In this document: positions 50,514 through 60,204 of the stretch, piece after piece
Position numbering within the stretch: the first letter of the stretch is position 1
How the letters are laid out: every line of letters starts with the position of its first letter
Notes under the pieces: model-generated
What the model was told of the DNA's origin: nothing
Databases searched by the model: none
Seen by the model: only the letters and a program-made list of their open reading frames with translations
Source: Aurantiochytrium sp. KH105
Taxonomy: Eukaryota; Sar; Bigyra; Thraustochytrida; Thraustochytriidae
Reading direction: 5' to 3'
DNA: 64,000 nt
Assembly: GCA_003116975.1 (NCBI GenBank)
Contig: BGKB01000021.1
Span: forward strand, 868,001 to 932,000
Program-made: the position numbers and the translations under genes

Positions 50514-51236
50514 TCAGATTGCCGCGAAGATGTCGAGGCCTTCGACAAACTGCTCAATCAGGTCATGTCCCTCTTCTCTTGCCACGGTTTCAAAGCGTCG
50601 CACAAGCGGGATTGTAAGATTTCCGCGCTGGATGATGGCAAGAAGCATTCGGGCTAGCATGTCCTGGCCGAAACCGTAGAGGTCTTGATGGAGAACAGCA
50701 ACGTCTGGACGTTCTCCAATGGTTGACAGACAGCACTCCATGAGGGACGGAGGATTGTAGATGCGTGGCGGAACGAAGCGCGGCCGGCGTTTCGATCGCT
50801 TCGCCTTTTCTTGCTCCCGCGCCTCGGTTTTGGCCTCCGCGGGAGCTTCAGCATCAATGAACTCGTTGGCCTCTTCCCGGCCCTCCGCATCCCACTCATC
50901 TCCTCCTCGCCCTCCTTCACGGGCCAGACTGTCGTCGTCGCCGTCGTCCGCGTCGCGCTGCGCAGCGTGCGCCGCCGTGGATGTTCGAGGCTGCTCTTCT
51001 TTCCCTTCATCCTCATCCTCACTCCGGTTCCGGAGCCGAGGGTCCTGCTGCTGGCGGCGGGGCGCGTCTTCGTGCCCGTTCTCCAGGTCGGCCTCCATCC
51101 CGCGTGCGTACGCGCCGTCCGCGCCGCTACGCGGGCCCGGGATTGTCTGCGCGTCTCCGCCGTCTCGGGGCGCGCTTTCCTCGCGCTCGCCGCAAAGCGG
51201 AAACTGACCCAACGCTGCGGAAATAGGCCGCCCCAT
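50514..51236 (-). CDS. acidic protein with myristoylation-like start
   Basis: A 240-residue protein from the ATG at 51236; longer frames upstream lack an ATG. MGRPIS fits the N-myristoylation pattern (Gly2, Ser6). Residues 40-150 are disordered and strongly charged, followed by a basic KAKRSKRRPRFVPPRIY segment. The last 80 residues, starting PPSLMECCLSTIGERP and continuing LYGFGQDMLARMLLAII, form the only ordered part. This recalls the short helical leader of some F-box/LRR proteins, but no LRR follows. Function unknown. It diverges from the reticulon gene. Confidence 0.6.
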   Translation of the reverse strand: MGRPISAALGQFPLCGEREESAPRDGGDAQTIPGPRSGADGAYARGMEADLENGHEDAPRRQQQDPRLRNRSEDEDEGKEEQPRTSTAAHAAQRDADDGDDDSLAREGGRGGDEWDAEGREEANEFIDAEAPAEAKTEAREQEKAKRSKRRPRFVPPRIYNPPSLMECCLSTIGERPDVAVLHQDLYGFGQDMLARMLLAIIQRGNLTIPLVRRFETVAREEGHDLIEQFVEGLDIFAAI

Positions 51237-51656
51237 GCACGTGCCGGTGCCGCGTGCCTGGCTTGGACTCGTTGTGTACGTAGAGGAGAGAAGAAGCAGA
51301 GGCAGAACGAGTTTGCAAACTCCGACGCGCCCGCGCCCGCGCCCACCCGCTCGCTGCCCGCGGCTGCGGCCGACCTGGCTGGCGTCGCGCGGCCGGGCGA
51401 GACCGGCGAAGTTTTCTTTTCCCCCGCGGCACGCTCGCGCGTCGGCGAGTGGGCGACTTGCGAGCACGCGCGCCAAGGAAGGTAAATCACTCACCTCGAC
51501 CTATAGCTCGACTGTGCCGTGCTGGGCCGCGCGAAGACGCACGAAGGCGAGAGCGAGGCGCGCACTGAGCGGAAGCGTTCTACGCTTGCCGTTTGCGCGC
51601 ATCTTTGTGTGTTTGTTGAGTTTGCGTGAAGGAAATCAATTTGGTCAACGCCAGTC
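51237..51656. promoter_or_regulatory. divergent promoter region, acidic protein / reticulon
   Basis: 420 bp between divergent start codons; GC-rich, no defined element. Confidence 0.5.
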
Positions 51657-52529
51657 ATGGGCGACAAGGCCCGCGGCGACGGCGACGGCGAAGGCCAGGT
51701 TTGGGTGGTGCGCCACACGCGCGCCGTGCGGCCCGGCGGGCCGAAAGATGGCAAGGCGAGGAAAAAGAAAAGCATCGCGCCACGATATACAATTGACGAC
51801 CGTGATGATGTCGAATACATGCCTGCCGAGGGCCAAGCGCCGAAAAGGCAGACCACCTACGAGAACGATTCAGACGCGCAATCGGAAGAAGGTGACATTG
51901 AGATTGACGATCCTGAAGAGTATGTGCAGCATCAAGTGCTCAAGCTCGCCTACTGGGAAGAGCCCGCGTTTTCCTCGCTCGGACTGAGCATGGTCGTTCT
52001 GATTTTCTGTCTCGTGCATTACTCCGAGTATTCCGTCTTGACCCTGTTGAGCTTCATGATCCTCTTTCAACTCACGCTGAGCGCCATCACGGTCAATTTT
52101 ACACCTGTTCTGCGGGATGCCAAGATCGTCAACCGTCATTTTACCGCGGAACGCTTTGTGGAGCAGCGCAGACTCGTGCCAGCGAGCGAGATTGAGAAAC
52201 TTTCCAAGGGTCTGGGCATGTATGCTGGGAGTTGGATGGAGAGTCTGGAGGAGGTGATGTTTTTCACAGATGACCTGGTCGCGGTGGGAGCTCTTGTCGC
52301 TGCCATTGTCTTTATCATGGTTTTGAACATTAACTACGAGGCCTACATTCTTCTTGCCGGGGCCTGTGTGGCCCTTTTCACCCTTCCGCCTCTGTACAAC
52401 GTCAATCGCGAATACATTCAGGATGTCGTCTTTGCAGGATCATCGTCTTCTGGCGCGGGCCGACGTCGGCGAAAAGCGAGGGCGTCCTCGGCCTCCTCGG
52501 GCTCGGACCTGAGCGAGGTCTCTTGCTAA
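51657..52529 (+). CDS. reticulon-like ER-shaping protein
   Basis: A 290-residue protein. The N-terminal 95 residues are charged and disordered. The reticulon homology domain begins VLKLAYWEEPAFSSLGLSMVV and contains two long hydrophobic hairpins (about 100-145 and 200-245) separated by a polar loop. That loop carries SLEEVMFFTDDLV, matching the family's ExxxLFxxxDxVxxLK region, and the domain ends LFTLPPLYNVNREYI. Reticulons wedge into the cytosolic leaflet to curve ER tubules. The tail is basic and Ser-rich with no dilysine ER signal. Confidence 0.85.
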   Translation: MGDKARGDGDGEGQVWVVRHTRAVRPGGPKDGKARKKKSIAPRYTIDDRDDVEYMPAEGQAPKRQTTYENDSDAQSEEGDIEIDDPEEYVQHQVLKLAYWEEPAFSSLGLSMVVLIFCLVHYSEYSVLTLLSFMILFQLTLSAITVNFTPVLRDAKIVNRHFTAERFVEQRRLVPASEIEKLSKGLGMYAGSWMESLEEVMFFTDDLVAVGALVAAIVFIMVLNINYEAYILLAGACVALFTLPPLYNVNREYIQDVVFAGSSSSGAGRRRRKARASSASSGSDLSEVSC

Positions 52530-52737
52530 GAAAGAGCCCCGAGCGTGATGACTTTGTTTGATCTCACTTTTTCCTTTAGCTCGTCCTTCGGCAGGCAGCC
52601 CGGAATTCTTTTCGAGCACCTTGAACCATAATGAATGCACGTTACATTGCGCGAATGCCGCCGAAAACAATATACTTACATGTTTCTCTTCTCTGCATGC
52701 CACCAATCTCTTCGGGCGCGGCGTCAACGAATTGATT

Positions 52738-53433
52738 TTAAATGACCTTTTTGTGGGAGGACTGTTTAAGGCTCCGCTCGAGCTTTTCCAAACAAACACA
52801 AAGATCGCTTTGCACAGCCACCTCGTCGAGCTCACCTTCAGGAGAAAAGTACTTGCCAACAGAGGAGGAGTACTCGACGGTGCGCTCCGCGATTGCTGCG
52901 GCACATTCTAAGCGCACCTTGATCATCTCATCGCCGCGGTCCATAAAAGTCGATACGAGAAGCTCGCTGCCGGGAAGACCTTCTTTTGCTCGCGTACGGA
53001 CAATGTAGTCCTTTTCAATAAAGGTGGCAATCACCTGAAGAATGGCACTGGCTACAGCGTAAAAGACGACGCATGCTGTAAGAATGGCTTTGTCCTCTGG
53101 AAACTTGTGTGGTCCCAATTGCGCATAGAGCGCGACGCAGCATGCAGATGTCATGATGCCAAGTTTTACGTTGCTAAGCAAGAGGTTTTCATTGTAGCCC
53201 TCGATCTCGAGCAGCTTGTAGATGCAGTCATCAACGGTACGCTTCACAGCAAGCTGATCCAAGACATCAACAGGCGGAACTGGTGCGTCATCGGCGTCCA
53301 CAAGGTCAACCGCAGGCTCTGTCGGCGTTTCCTCCACTTCAGGTGCAAGCAAACGTTTCCCGGCGCGGTCAGTACCAAGTTGCTCGTGGGCTTTCGCATC
53401 GTTTTCAACTTCACTTCTCACCGAACGTACCAT
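52738..53433 (-). CDS. SPCS2: signal peptidase complex subunit 2
   Basis: A 231-residue protein. After a 60-residue acidic N-terminus come VDDCIYKLLEIEGYNENLLLSNVKL and two transmembrane helices (LGIMTSACCVALYAQLG and ACVVFYAVASAILQVIATF) flanking the conserved FPEDK. A cytosolic C-terminal domain follows. This is the SPC25/SPCS2 layout. The subunit supports the ER signal peptidase and contacts the translocon. The start ATG at 53433 is close to a divergent GC-rich promoter shared with VPS45. Confidence 0.92.
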   Translation of the reverse strand: MVRSVRSEVENDAKAHEQLGTDRAGKRLLAPEVEETPTEPAVDLVDADDAPVPPVDVLDQLAVKRTVDDCIYKLLEIEGYNENLLLSNVKLGIMTSACCVALYAQLGPHKFPEDKAILTACVVFYAVASAILQVIATFIEKDYIVRTRAKEGLPGSELLVSTFMDRGDEMIKVRLECAAAIAERTVEYSSSVGKYFSPEGELDEVAVQSDLCVCLEKLERSLKQSSHKKVI

Positions 53434-54228
53434 TCGACGTCATTTTCGTTTCGCCCCGCGCAACGCACGGCTTGTCGCGCGCGCGCCTCGCGTCCCCTCG
53501 CGCTCCACGCCGAGGTCGTCTCGCCGCAAGTCCCAACGTTCGCGCCGCGGCCCTGTTCGGATTTTTGCCAGAGTGGCAACGCCGCGCGCGCGCCGCGAGC
53601 GAGGTCCGCGCGGAGGCCGCGCGCAGCAGCCGCAGACGCGCCTGGCGCGAGCCTCGGGGCGTCGCGCGCGAGCGGCTCCGCGCTGCGGCTCGCGAAGGCG
53701 CCGCGCGACTTGGGTTTGTCGCCTGGCTTGGCTTGGCTTGGCTTGGCCTGGCCTGGCCTGGCCTGGCCTAGAAGAGCGGCGGCGCAAGTGGAGAATGGCG
53801 CGGCGCGCAAGTGCGGAGTGGCGGCGCGCAAGTGCGGAATGGCGCGGGAAGTGCAGAATGGCGGGGCCCAAGATCGTAACCACGCGAGACGAAGCAGAGT
53901 CGAAAGAGCGCGAGGAGCGAGGCGAGCACAGCGACGCGACGCGACGCCACGCCACGCGAAGCACGCGCGCGAGAGCGGCGGGAGGCTGCGCCGCGGGAGC
54001 GCAGACGCGCTTGCTGCAGAGCGCGGGCCCTCCCCGCGTCGCGAGCCGCGCAGCGGCCGGGCGAGAGGAGGAACCTGCCTGCCGAGAGCCTCGAGGCGCC
54101 GCTCGACGCAGCGCGACGCTCGACGCCGCGCTGCACTCGCTGCACTCGCTGCGCGAGGAGGACGGGACGCAAGGCCGAGCGGAGGGCAAGCGGAGGACAG
54201 CCCGCGGTAGCGCGCGCGAGAAGGCGCG
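53434..54228. promoter_or_regulatory. divergent promoter region, SPCS2 / VPS45
   Basis: 795 bp of very GC-rich DNA. It contains the GCTTG/GCCTG array at 53721-53770 and about four imperfect 20-23-bp units built on CGCAAGTGCGGAATGG (53781-53865). A GACGC period-5 segment lies at 53934-53963. Long overlapping frames on both strands are compositional. Confidence 0.6.
53721..53770. repeat. (GCTTG)n(GCCTG)n pentanucleotide array
   Basis: Ten 5-bp units: one GCCTG, four GCTTG, four GCCTG and a final GCCTA. Confidence 0.95.
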
Positions 54229-56010
54229 ATGGCGTCCGGAAGTATGACGGCGGGAGGCCCCAAGGAAACGGGGTTTTCGCACCTCCAGCGCGAGAACCAG
54301 GGCATGAACCCGGCGACGGCATGCGAAGGGTACTTTGACAAGATTCTCTCGAACATATCCGGCATGAAGGTGCTGCTGCTGGACTGGGAGACGACAGGCA
54401 TTCTTTCCATGGTTATGTCGCAGACCAAGGTGCTGGAACGCGAGGTGTTCTTGGCAACCAATCTGACCGAGTCACGCGAGGCCATGATGCACCTCAAGGC
54501 CGTCGTGTACTGCCGACCGACGCGGTCCAACGTGCAGGCGCTGCGGCAGGAACTGCGCGAGCCCAAGTACGGCGAGTATCACATATTTTTCAGCAACATT
54601 GTCCGGCAAGATCTCTTGCAGCAGCTCGCTGACGCTGACGAGCGCGAAGTTGTCAAGCAGGTCCAGGAGGTTTTCGCGGACTTTTACGCCGTCAACAATG
54701 AGCTCTTCACGCTCAACATTGCCAACAGCCTTTTGCACAGCGTGCCGCGCACGCGGTGGTCGCGCGACGAAGAAGGCTCGTACTATCGGACCGTGGAGGG
54801 CGTTTTGGCGAGTCTCCTCGCCTTCAAGAAACGGCCCGCGATTCGGTTCCAGCGTAGCTCGGACCTCTGCCACAACTTCGCGCGCGAGATCAAGCACCAG
54901 ATGGAGCGAGAACAGCAGCTCTTCGACTTTCGGGACGGACAGTCATCTCTGCTGCTCATCGTGGACCGGCGCGACGACCCGGTGACCCCGCTGCTCACGC
55001 AGTGGACCTACCAGGCCATGGTTCACGAGCTCCTGGGTATTCGAAACAACCGCGTGAGTCTTGCCAAAGCCCCGGGGATCAGCGCTGATATGGAGGAGGT
55101 CGTCTTGGCGCTTTCGGATCAGTTTTTTGAGTCGCACATGTACACGAACTTTGGCGACCTGGCCGAAGCCGTCGCGGAGCTTTTGCAGAATTACCAGCGT
55201 CAGCAAAAGACCAACCAGCAGATCGAGAGCATCGAGGACATGCAGCGTTTCGTCGAGAGTTACCCGCAATTCAAACAGTTCGCCACGAATGTGTCCAAGC
55301 ACGTGGCCGTGGTTGGCGAGCTCGTGCGTCTCGTCAATTCGCACAAGCTCATGGAGGTTTCGCAGCTCGAGCAAGAGCTTGCCTGCACGAGCGATCACGC
55401 GACGCAAATCGAAGAGGTAAAGGCCAAGATTCTTAGCCCCAGCACGTCGCGTCCCGACGCGCTGCGCCTTGTTCTGCTCTACGCAATTCGCTACGAGAAC
55501 CATCCGGGTAACGCCATTGGGCAACTCAAGCGCATGCTTCGCGAAAAGGGCGTTGAGGAGGTCCGTATTCAGCTCGTGGATCAGATTCTTGCCTATGGCG
55601 GAGCCAGCAAGCGTGGCAGCGATCTCTTTGGTGAGAGCACGCTGCTGTCCAAGAGCCTCAAGCTTGCCACGAGAGCCATCAAGGGCGTCAGTAATGTTTA
55701 CACGCAACACAATCCGCTTCTTGCGGAAACGCTCGACAAACTCGCCAAGGGCAAGCTTTCTGAAAAGGTCTTTGCGTTCGCAGGCTCTGGGAACGCGCGC
55801 GAGAAGCCGCGCGACGTTATCGTCTTCATCTTGGGTGGTGCCACCTTTGAGGAGGCTGCGGCCGTGCATCGCTTCAATGTCGCCAACCCGGGCATGCGTG
55901 TTGTCATTGGCGGCTCGAGTGTGCACAGCAGTAACACTTTTCTCTCAGAGCTTGCACGACTGGGCAGCGGCGGCCTCCCCGTTTCATCGTTCCAGTCGCG
56001 AAATGACTAA
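54229..56010 (+). CDS. VPS45: vacuolar protein sorting-associated protein 45
   Basis: A 593-residue Sec1/Munc18 protein covering the full family length. Diagnostic segments are MKVLLLDWETTGILSMVMSQ near residue 44, HIFFSNIV, LLLIVDRRDDPVTPLLTQWTYQAMVHELLGI, LRLVLLYAIRYENH and the C-terminal DVIVFILGGATFEEA. The MVHELLGI and YENH motifs favour VPS45 over SLY1 or VPS33. It chaperones a syntaxin-16/TLG2-type SNARE for trans-Golgi to endosome fusion. The start ATG is at 54229. No intron is visible. Confidence 0.94.
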   Translation: MASGSMTAGGPKETGFSHLQRENQGMNPATACEGYFDKILSNISGMKVLLLDWETTGILSMVMSQTKVLEREVFLATNLTESREAMMHLKAVVYCRPTRSNVQALRQELREPKYGEYHIFFSNIVRQDLLQQLADADEREVVKQVQEVFADFYAVNNELFTLNIANSLLHSVPRTRWSRDEEGSYYRTVEGVLASLLAFKKRPAIRFQRSSDLCHNFAREIKHQMEREQQLFDFRDGQSSLLLIVDRRDDPVTPLLTQWTYQAMVHELLGIRNNRVSLAKAPGISADMEEVVLALSDQFFESHMYTNFGDLAEAVAELLQNYQRQQKTNQQIESIEDMQRFVESYPQFKQFATNVSKHVAVVGELVRLVNSHKLMEVSQLEQELACTSDHATQIEEVKAKILSPSTSRPDALRLVLLYAIRYENHPGNAIGQLKRMLREKGVEEVRIQLVDQILAYGGASKRGSDLFGESTLLSKSLKLATRAIKGVSNVYTQHNPLLAETLDKLAKGKLSEKVFAFAGSGNAREKPRDVIVFILGGATFEEAAAVHRFNVANPGMRVVIGGSSVHSSNTFLSELARLGSGGLPVSSFQSRND

Positions 56011-56267
56011 ACACCCCGCGTCTCTCTCTCATATGTTGTTCGAGCTACAAATTGCAGATTGAAAGTACATTTGATGCGCAGAGAAGGTCTCTTTGACGTG
56101 AAAGCTCAGGACCGCACTGACGAGTCTTGCTCGCCGCCGCACGTCAACAACATCACCAACGAGCGCGACGACCCCGCCAGATAACCACAACACACATGCA
56201 CCCCCCCTTGCAGAAAAATAAAATAAAGACAAGATAATTAGTTTTCCCAAACACCTGAATGGCACCG
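56011..56267. other. 3' flank of VPS45
   Basis: Probable 3' untranslated region with an AATAAA-like segment near 56220; nothing else is seen. Confidence 0.5.
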
Positions 56268-57433
56268 TTAATTAATTAACACGGAGTTCGCGAGTAAAGT
56301 ACGTGATCGTCTCCTCATAATCGAAGGCCTCCTGGGCATCAGACCCATCCGGCTTTGCCTCGATCGGCGCGCGGCCGCGGCAGCGTGCGCGCGACCCCGG
56401 GGGAGGACGCCGGCCGGGAGCGCGCGGGCGTGCGGGGTGTCCCTGCAAAATTGCTTCGGCCCGGCAAAGACCTAATCAGCAGCTAATCATCAGGAAGCAT
56501 CTTAGGGAACAAGCAGGCAGAACCGGGACCTGCGAGCCCCTGAGCGTCCGTGCGGGCCTTGCGGGGGCGTAGAAGGCGCGACAAGGCCGGTGGGCGAGCC
56601 GCATGAGCGGAGTAGAANNNNNNNNNNNNNNNNNNNNNNNNNNNNNNNNNNNNNNNNNNNNNNNNNNNNNNNNNNNNNNNNNNNNNNNNNNNNNNNNNNN
56701 NNNNNNNNNNNNNNNNNNNNNNNNNNNNNNNNNNNNNNNNNNNNNNNNNNNNNNNNNNNNNNNNNNNNNNNNNNNNNNNNNNNNNNNNNNNNNNNNNNNN
56801 NNNNNNNNNNNNNNNNNNNNNNNNNNNNNNNNNNNNNNNNNNNNNNNNNNNNNNNNNNNNNNNNNNNNNNNNNNNNNNNNNNNNNNNNNNNNNNNNNNNN
56901 NNNNNNNNNNNNNNNNNNNNNNNNNNNNNNNNNNNNNNNNNNNNNNNNNNNNNNNNNNNNNNNNNNNNNNNNNNNNNNNNNNNNNNNNNNNNNNNNNNNN
57001 NNNNNNNNNNNNNNNNNNNNNNNNNNNNNNNNNNNNNNNNNNNNNNNNNNNNNNNNNNNNNNNNNNNNNNNNNNNNNNNNNNNNNNNNNNNNNNNNNNNN
57101 NNNNNNNNNNNNNNNNNNNNNNNNNNNNNNNNNNNNNNNNNNNNNNNNNNNNNNNNNNNNNNNNNNNNNNNNNNNNNNNNNNNNNNNNNNNNNNNNNNNN
57201 NNNNNNNNNNNNNNNNNNNNNNNNNNNNNNNNNNNNNNNNNNNNNNNNNNNNNNNNNNNNNNNNNNNNNNNNNNNNNNNNNNNNNNNNNNCTGCGGCAAT
57301 CGACGTTTCTCGCCGGTGGGCGAACGGTCGACCAACCGATTCGAAAAAAAAATCAAAGCCGGAGGGGTCTAGGTGCCGATTGGCCTTCGCAAAATCATGT
57401 ATTTCTCTCGTGGACTCCGTGTTAATTAATTAA
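56268..57433. mobile_element. TTAA-flanked inverted-repeat element (interior unsequenced)
   Basis: The palindrome TTAATTAATTAA occurs at 56268-56279 and again at 57422-57433. Inside it, 56280-56357 and the reverse complement of 57354-57421 align over about 70 bp. Both start CACGGAGT, share CGAAGGCC and end in TCCGGCTTTG, with scattered mismatches and one ~10-bp gap. This is the layout of terminal inverted repeats with an AT-rich target duplication. The middle is a 673-bp assembly gap, so no transposase can be read. It lies between two converging gene ends. Confidence 0.65.
56618..57290. other. assembly gap (673 N)
   Basis: Undetermined bases. Any open frame spanning it is meaningless. The true gap length may differ. 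Confidence 1.
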
Positions 57434-57835
57434 AAGCCAGTAGCTCGTTGCATTGTCGTGTCAGAAAGAAACGCATGTCGCGTCAAAAGAAACACGAGGG
57501 ATTTGTGGTGTCGGAGGGGGCAAGCGAAGCCGGGATTGACTTTTGCGGCGAGAAGCTTTCGTGGCTTTTGCAGTTCAAACTGATCTTCGTTGAAAGTCTC
57601 TCACACGTTGTCCAAGAGCATTTTCCTTCTTTTTGCACTTGATGACTGGACGGTGCCCATGAGACCAGGCGATGTCCATGGCCAAGCTTTTTTGTCTTTG
57701 CAATTGATCTTGCTATCGCAATCAATGATGCACCTTGGATCCTTTCTGAGCGAGGTCGTGAGTGCTCCTCCTTTGCAAGAGCGGGGGATTTATGCCGACT
57801 CAAGCTGTGTCTTTTGGCCGTGTCTTTTGGCCGAC
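57434..57835. other. 3' flank of serine racemase
   Basis: A 402-bp stretch, less GC-rich than coding DNA, with a short direct repeat around GACTCAAGCTGTG/GACTCAAGCTTTG near 57798-57845. Frames here lack recognisable domains. Confidence 0.45.
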
Positions 57836-59005
57836 TCAAGCTTTGGCGGAGGTTATTTGCGTCTGAAATGGGAGCGCTTCTCGCAATGACACGTTACCTC
57901 CAGAAAACACGACACCCACGCGCGGCGCCTTTGGAAGCTGCTGCAACGTGTCGCGCTTGAATGCGTCTGACAATACGACGGCAAGACCCACCGCCGCAGA
58001 GGGCTCAATGACGAGCTTCATGCGTTCGAAAGCAAAGTGCATGGCGTCCACGATCTGAGACTCCGACACGACAATAACCTCATCCACGACATCGCGAACG
58101 ACGGGCCATGTGTTGCTACCCAGGGTCGTTCGCAAACCGTCGGCGATTGTCTGGGGCACCTTGCCATCACGGTGGCCCTGCAGCGCGTTGGCCGCTTTCG
58201 ATCGTGCCGCATCGTCGGCGAGTTCAGGCTCTGCCGCGATGATACGAACCTTGGGTCCAAGAAGCGCACGAGCAGCAACAGCAACGCCAGAGAGCATTCC
58301 GCCTCCACCCACGGGGACGACAACTGCATCAAACACAGGCGCGAGCTCGTTTTTCATCTGCGCCGCGTCAGCGCCACTCGATGCGCGTTGTAGAGCGCAC
58401 ACTTGGGCCCAGAACTCGGCCAGGAGAGTACCCTGGCCAGCCATGACGAGCGGCTCATTTGAAGGATGCACAAAGAGCGCTCCAGTCGCTGCAACTCTCT
58501 CCTCTGTGGCGGCATCGCGAGTGGAAGGGTCCACCTCAACGATTTGAGCGCCATAGCCGCGCATGGCATCGACTTTGGCCTTTGGCGCACCTTTTGGAAC
58601 AATGATTGTTACAGGGATCTGACGCAGCTTGCCCGCGAGCGCGAGCGCCTGGCCATGGTTCCCGGAGCTGTGCGTGATCACACCAGCGGCAGGCAGGTCA
58701 TCTTGGTTTTGCGCAAAGACTGCGTTGCATGCGCCGCGAAACTTGAAGGCGCCGACCTTTTGGAAATTTTCGCACTTAAAGTACACGGTCCCAGCGTGGC
58801 CGTCATCAGTTCTGCCAAAGACCTGCTCGTCGAGCGTCGACGAGGTGGTCACTGGCGTGCGTTTGACGTAGGGCGCGATTCTTCTCGCCGCCTCCGCAAC
58901 GTCTCTGGCCGAGATCGCGAGTCCCAGGCGCACGGCAAGATCGTCTGCTTCCGAGACGCCCTCGAGAGCTTGCGCACCGGCCTCGAGCGGGTCGTCGGCG
59001 TCCAT
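57836..59005 (-). CDS. serine racemase-like PLP enzyme
   Basis: A 389-residue fold-type II PLP enzyme from the ATG at 59005; in-frame ATGs at 59092 and 59131 could add an N-terminal extension. The PLP lysine lies in KVGAFKFRGA. THSSGNHGQALALAGK, MAGQGTLLAEF, PVGGGGMLSG, SNTWPVVRDVVDE and ERMKLVIEPSAAVG follow. The SSGNHGQAL active-site serine and the final FSGGNVSL match serine racemase better than biosynthetic threonine deaminase, and no ACT domain is present. It would interconvert L- and D-serine and deaminate serine or threonine. An insert of about 20 residues (ASSGADAAQ area) precedes the DAVVVPVGGGG strand. Confidence 0.88.
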   Translation of the reverse strand: MDADDPLEAGAQALEGVSEADDLAVRLGLAISARDVAEAARRIAPYVKRTPVTTSSTLDEQVFGRTDDGHAGTVYFKCENFQKVGAFKFRGACNAVFAQNQDDLPAAGVITHSSGNHGQALALAGKLRQIPVTIIVPKGAPKAKVDAMRGYGAQIVEVDPSTRDAATEERVAATGALFVHPSNEPLVMAGQGTLLAEFWAQVCALQRASSGADAAQMKNELAPVFDAVVVPVGGGGMLSGVAVAARALLGPKVRIIAAEPELADDAARSKAANALQGHRDGKVPQTIADGLRTTLGSNTWPVVRDVVDEVIVVSESQIVDAMHFAFERMKLVIEPSAAVGLAVVLSDAFKRDTLQQLPKAPRVGVVFSGGNVSLREALPFQTQITSAKA

Positions 59006-59475
59006 TGTGGCGACCGCGAGGATACGAGTTTGGTTTTGTGGTCCACCAAGGTGATCGAAGACGAAGAAGATCGATCGCCCCTGCGTTCTCATTTTTATTC
59101 GCAATTTTTTTTTACAAAAGGTGTGCGCCATGTTCGAGAACTCGGAACCCACCTGTTGAGAGCGGGGCCTCGCCGCGGAGTCCGCGCCAGCGTGAGCGTG
59201 GGTCGCTCGAGTGGGACTCTGCGCTCGCGCGCGAGGGCGTGAAGTGGACCTAGGTGGCGCGCTGGATCCCATCTGGCTGGACAAAGGAAGGCGAGTGCGA
59301 ATCGCGGCCGCTCGAGACGATCTTGACATACATTAAAGGCACAGCCAATACCCAGATTCTGTTGGTTGCAAACCCAATCACTCTCTCGGCGACGGCCCTG
59401 ACTTTAAGATCGGCTGCGGACCACGTCGTTCGTGTTGCGGCGAGAGTGAGAGGACGAAAGAGCGACCGAGCCACG
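59006..59475. promoter_or_regulatory. divergent promoter region, serine racemase / BART
   Basis: 470 bp between divergent starts. No repeat or motif stands out. Confidence 0.45.
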
Positions 59476-60204
59476 ATGGCAGAGTACGGCTTCGAGAGCA
59501 AGGCTGCGGACGAGAGCAAGTCTGGTGATGGCGGGCTCGATCGAATTGTAAGTCTTCATGCAAGCAAGATTTTTCTTTTTCTCAAAGGAAAGGCGTGTAT
59601 GCTTGCCGATTAAAATGATTGAGCGCACATGACGGAAACTGACGGCGACATCATGGGAAAAAAACTGTATGACGTCAATTGCTTTTGTCTTTATTTTGCT
59701 TTGCTTTGCTTTGCTTTGCTTTGTGCCGTTGCTTGCAGATGAGAATGCGAGGAGACGGTGATGTGCTCGCGAATCTGTACCCATTTTACCAGTCAAAGAT
59801 CTCCCACGGGCTCGACGATTTTTATCGCGAGCACCTTCACGAGTTCGATCCGGATGAGGAAGAAAACAAGCTCGAGTACTGGGAGATCTTCAAGGAGTTT
59901 GAAGCCCTCTTTGAAAGCTATCTGGAGGAATTCATGGAAGACCAAAAGCTCGACCGCGCAGAGTTTCGAGAGCAGCTCAACGAGGTCGCAGAGGGCGTAA
60001 GTGAAATTTTATGAAGGAGAAGAAACTGGTGGCTTTTGCAAAACTAACGTACCCTGTCATTTGATTGTTGAACCCTTGCAGGCCAACAAACGATCAAGCT
60101 TTTTGGTCAAAATGGTAGCGGCGCAAACGGACTATGAGTTCTTTGTCAATTTGATGAAGGACAAGGCCCGCGAAACGCGAAGCAAGAAGTCGTCCCACAA
60201 GTAA
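59476..60204 (+). CDS. BART-domain (ARL2BP-like) protein
   Basis: Three exons: 59476-59547, 59739-59996 and 60082-60204, phase-0 GT-AG junctions, giving 150 residues. Exons 2 and 3 encode a BART domain: LANLYPFYQSKISHGLDDFY, FDPDEEENKLEYWEIFKEF, LEEFMEDQKLDRAEFREQL and LVKMVAAQTDYEFFVNLMKD. The domain binds ARL2/ARL3 GTPases, which traffic lipidated ciliary cargo; CFAP36 shares the domain, so ARL2BP itself is not certain. The C-terminus is Lys/Arg/Ser-rich. Intron 1 ends after a TTTGC pentanucleotide array that forms its pyrimidine tract. Confidence 0.85.
59695..59723. repeat. (TTTGC)n array in BART intron 1
   Basis: About five TTTGC units lie 16-44 bp upstream of the splice acceptor at 59738. 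Confidence 0.9.

Noticed and set aside
53418-54566. 382-codon minus-strand frame opposite VPS45
   Set aside because: Lies in GC-rich repeat DNA and overlaps SPCS2 and VPS45; no domain.
56502-57433. Frames spanning the assembly gap
   Set aside because: Most of their length is undetermined bases.
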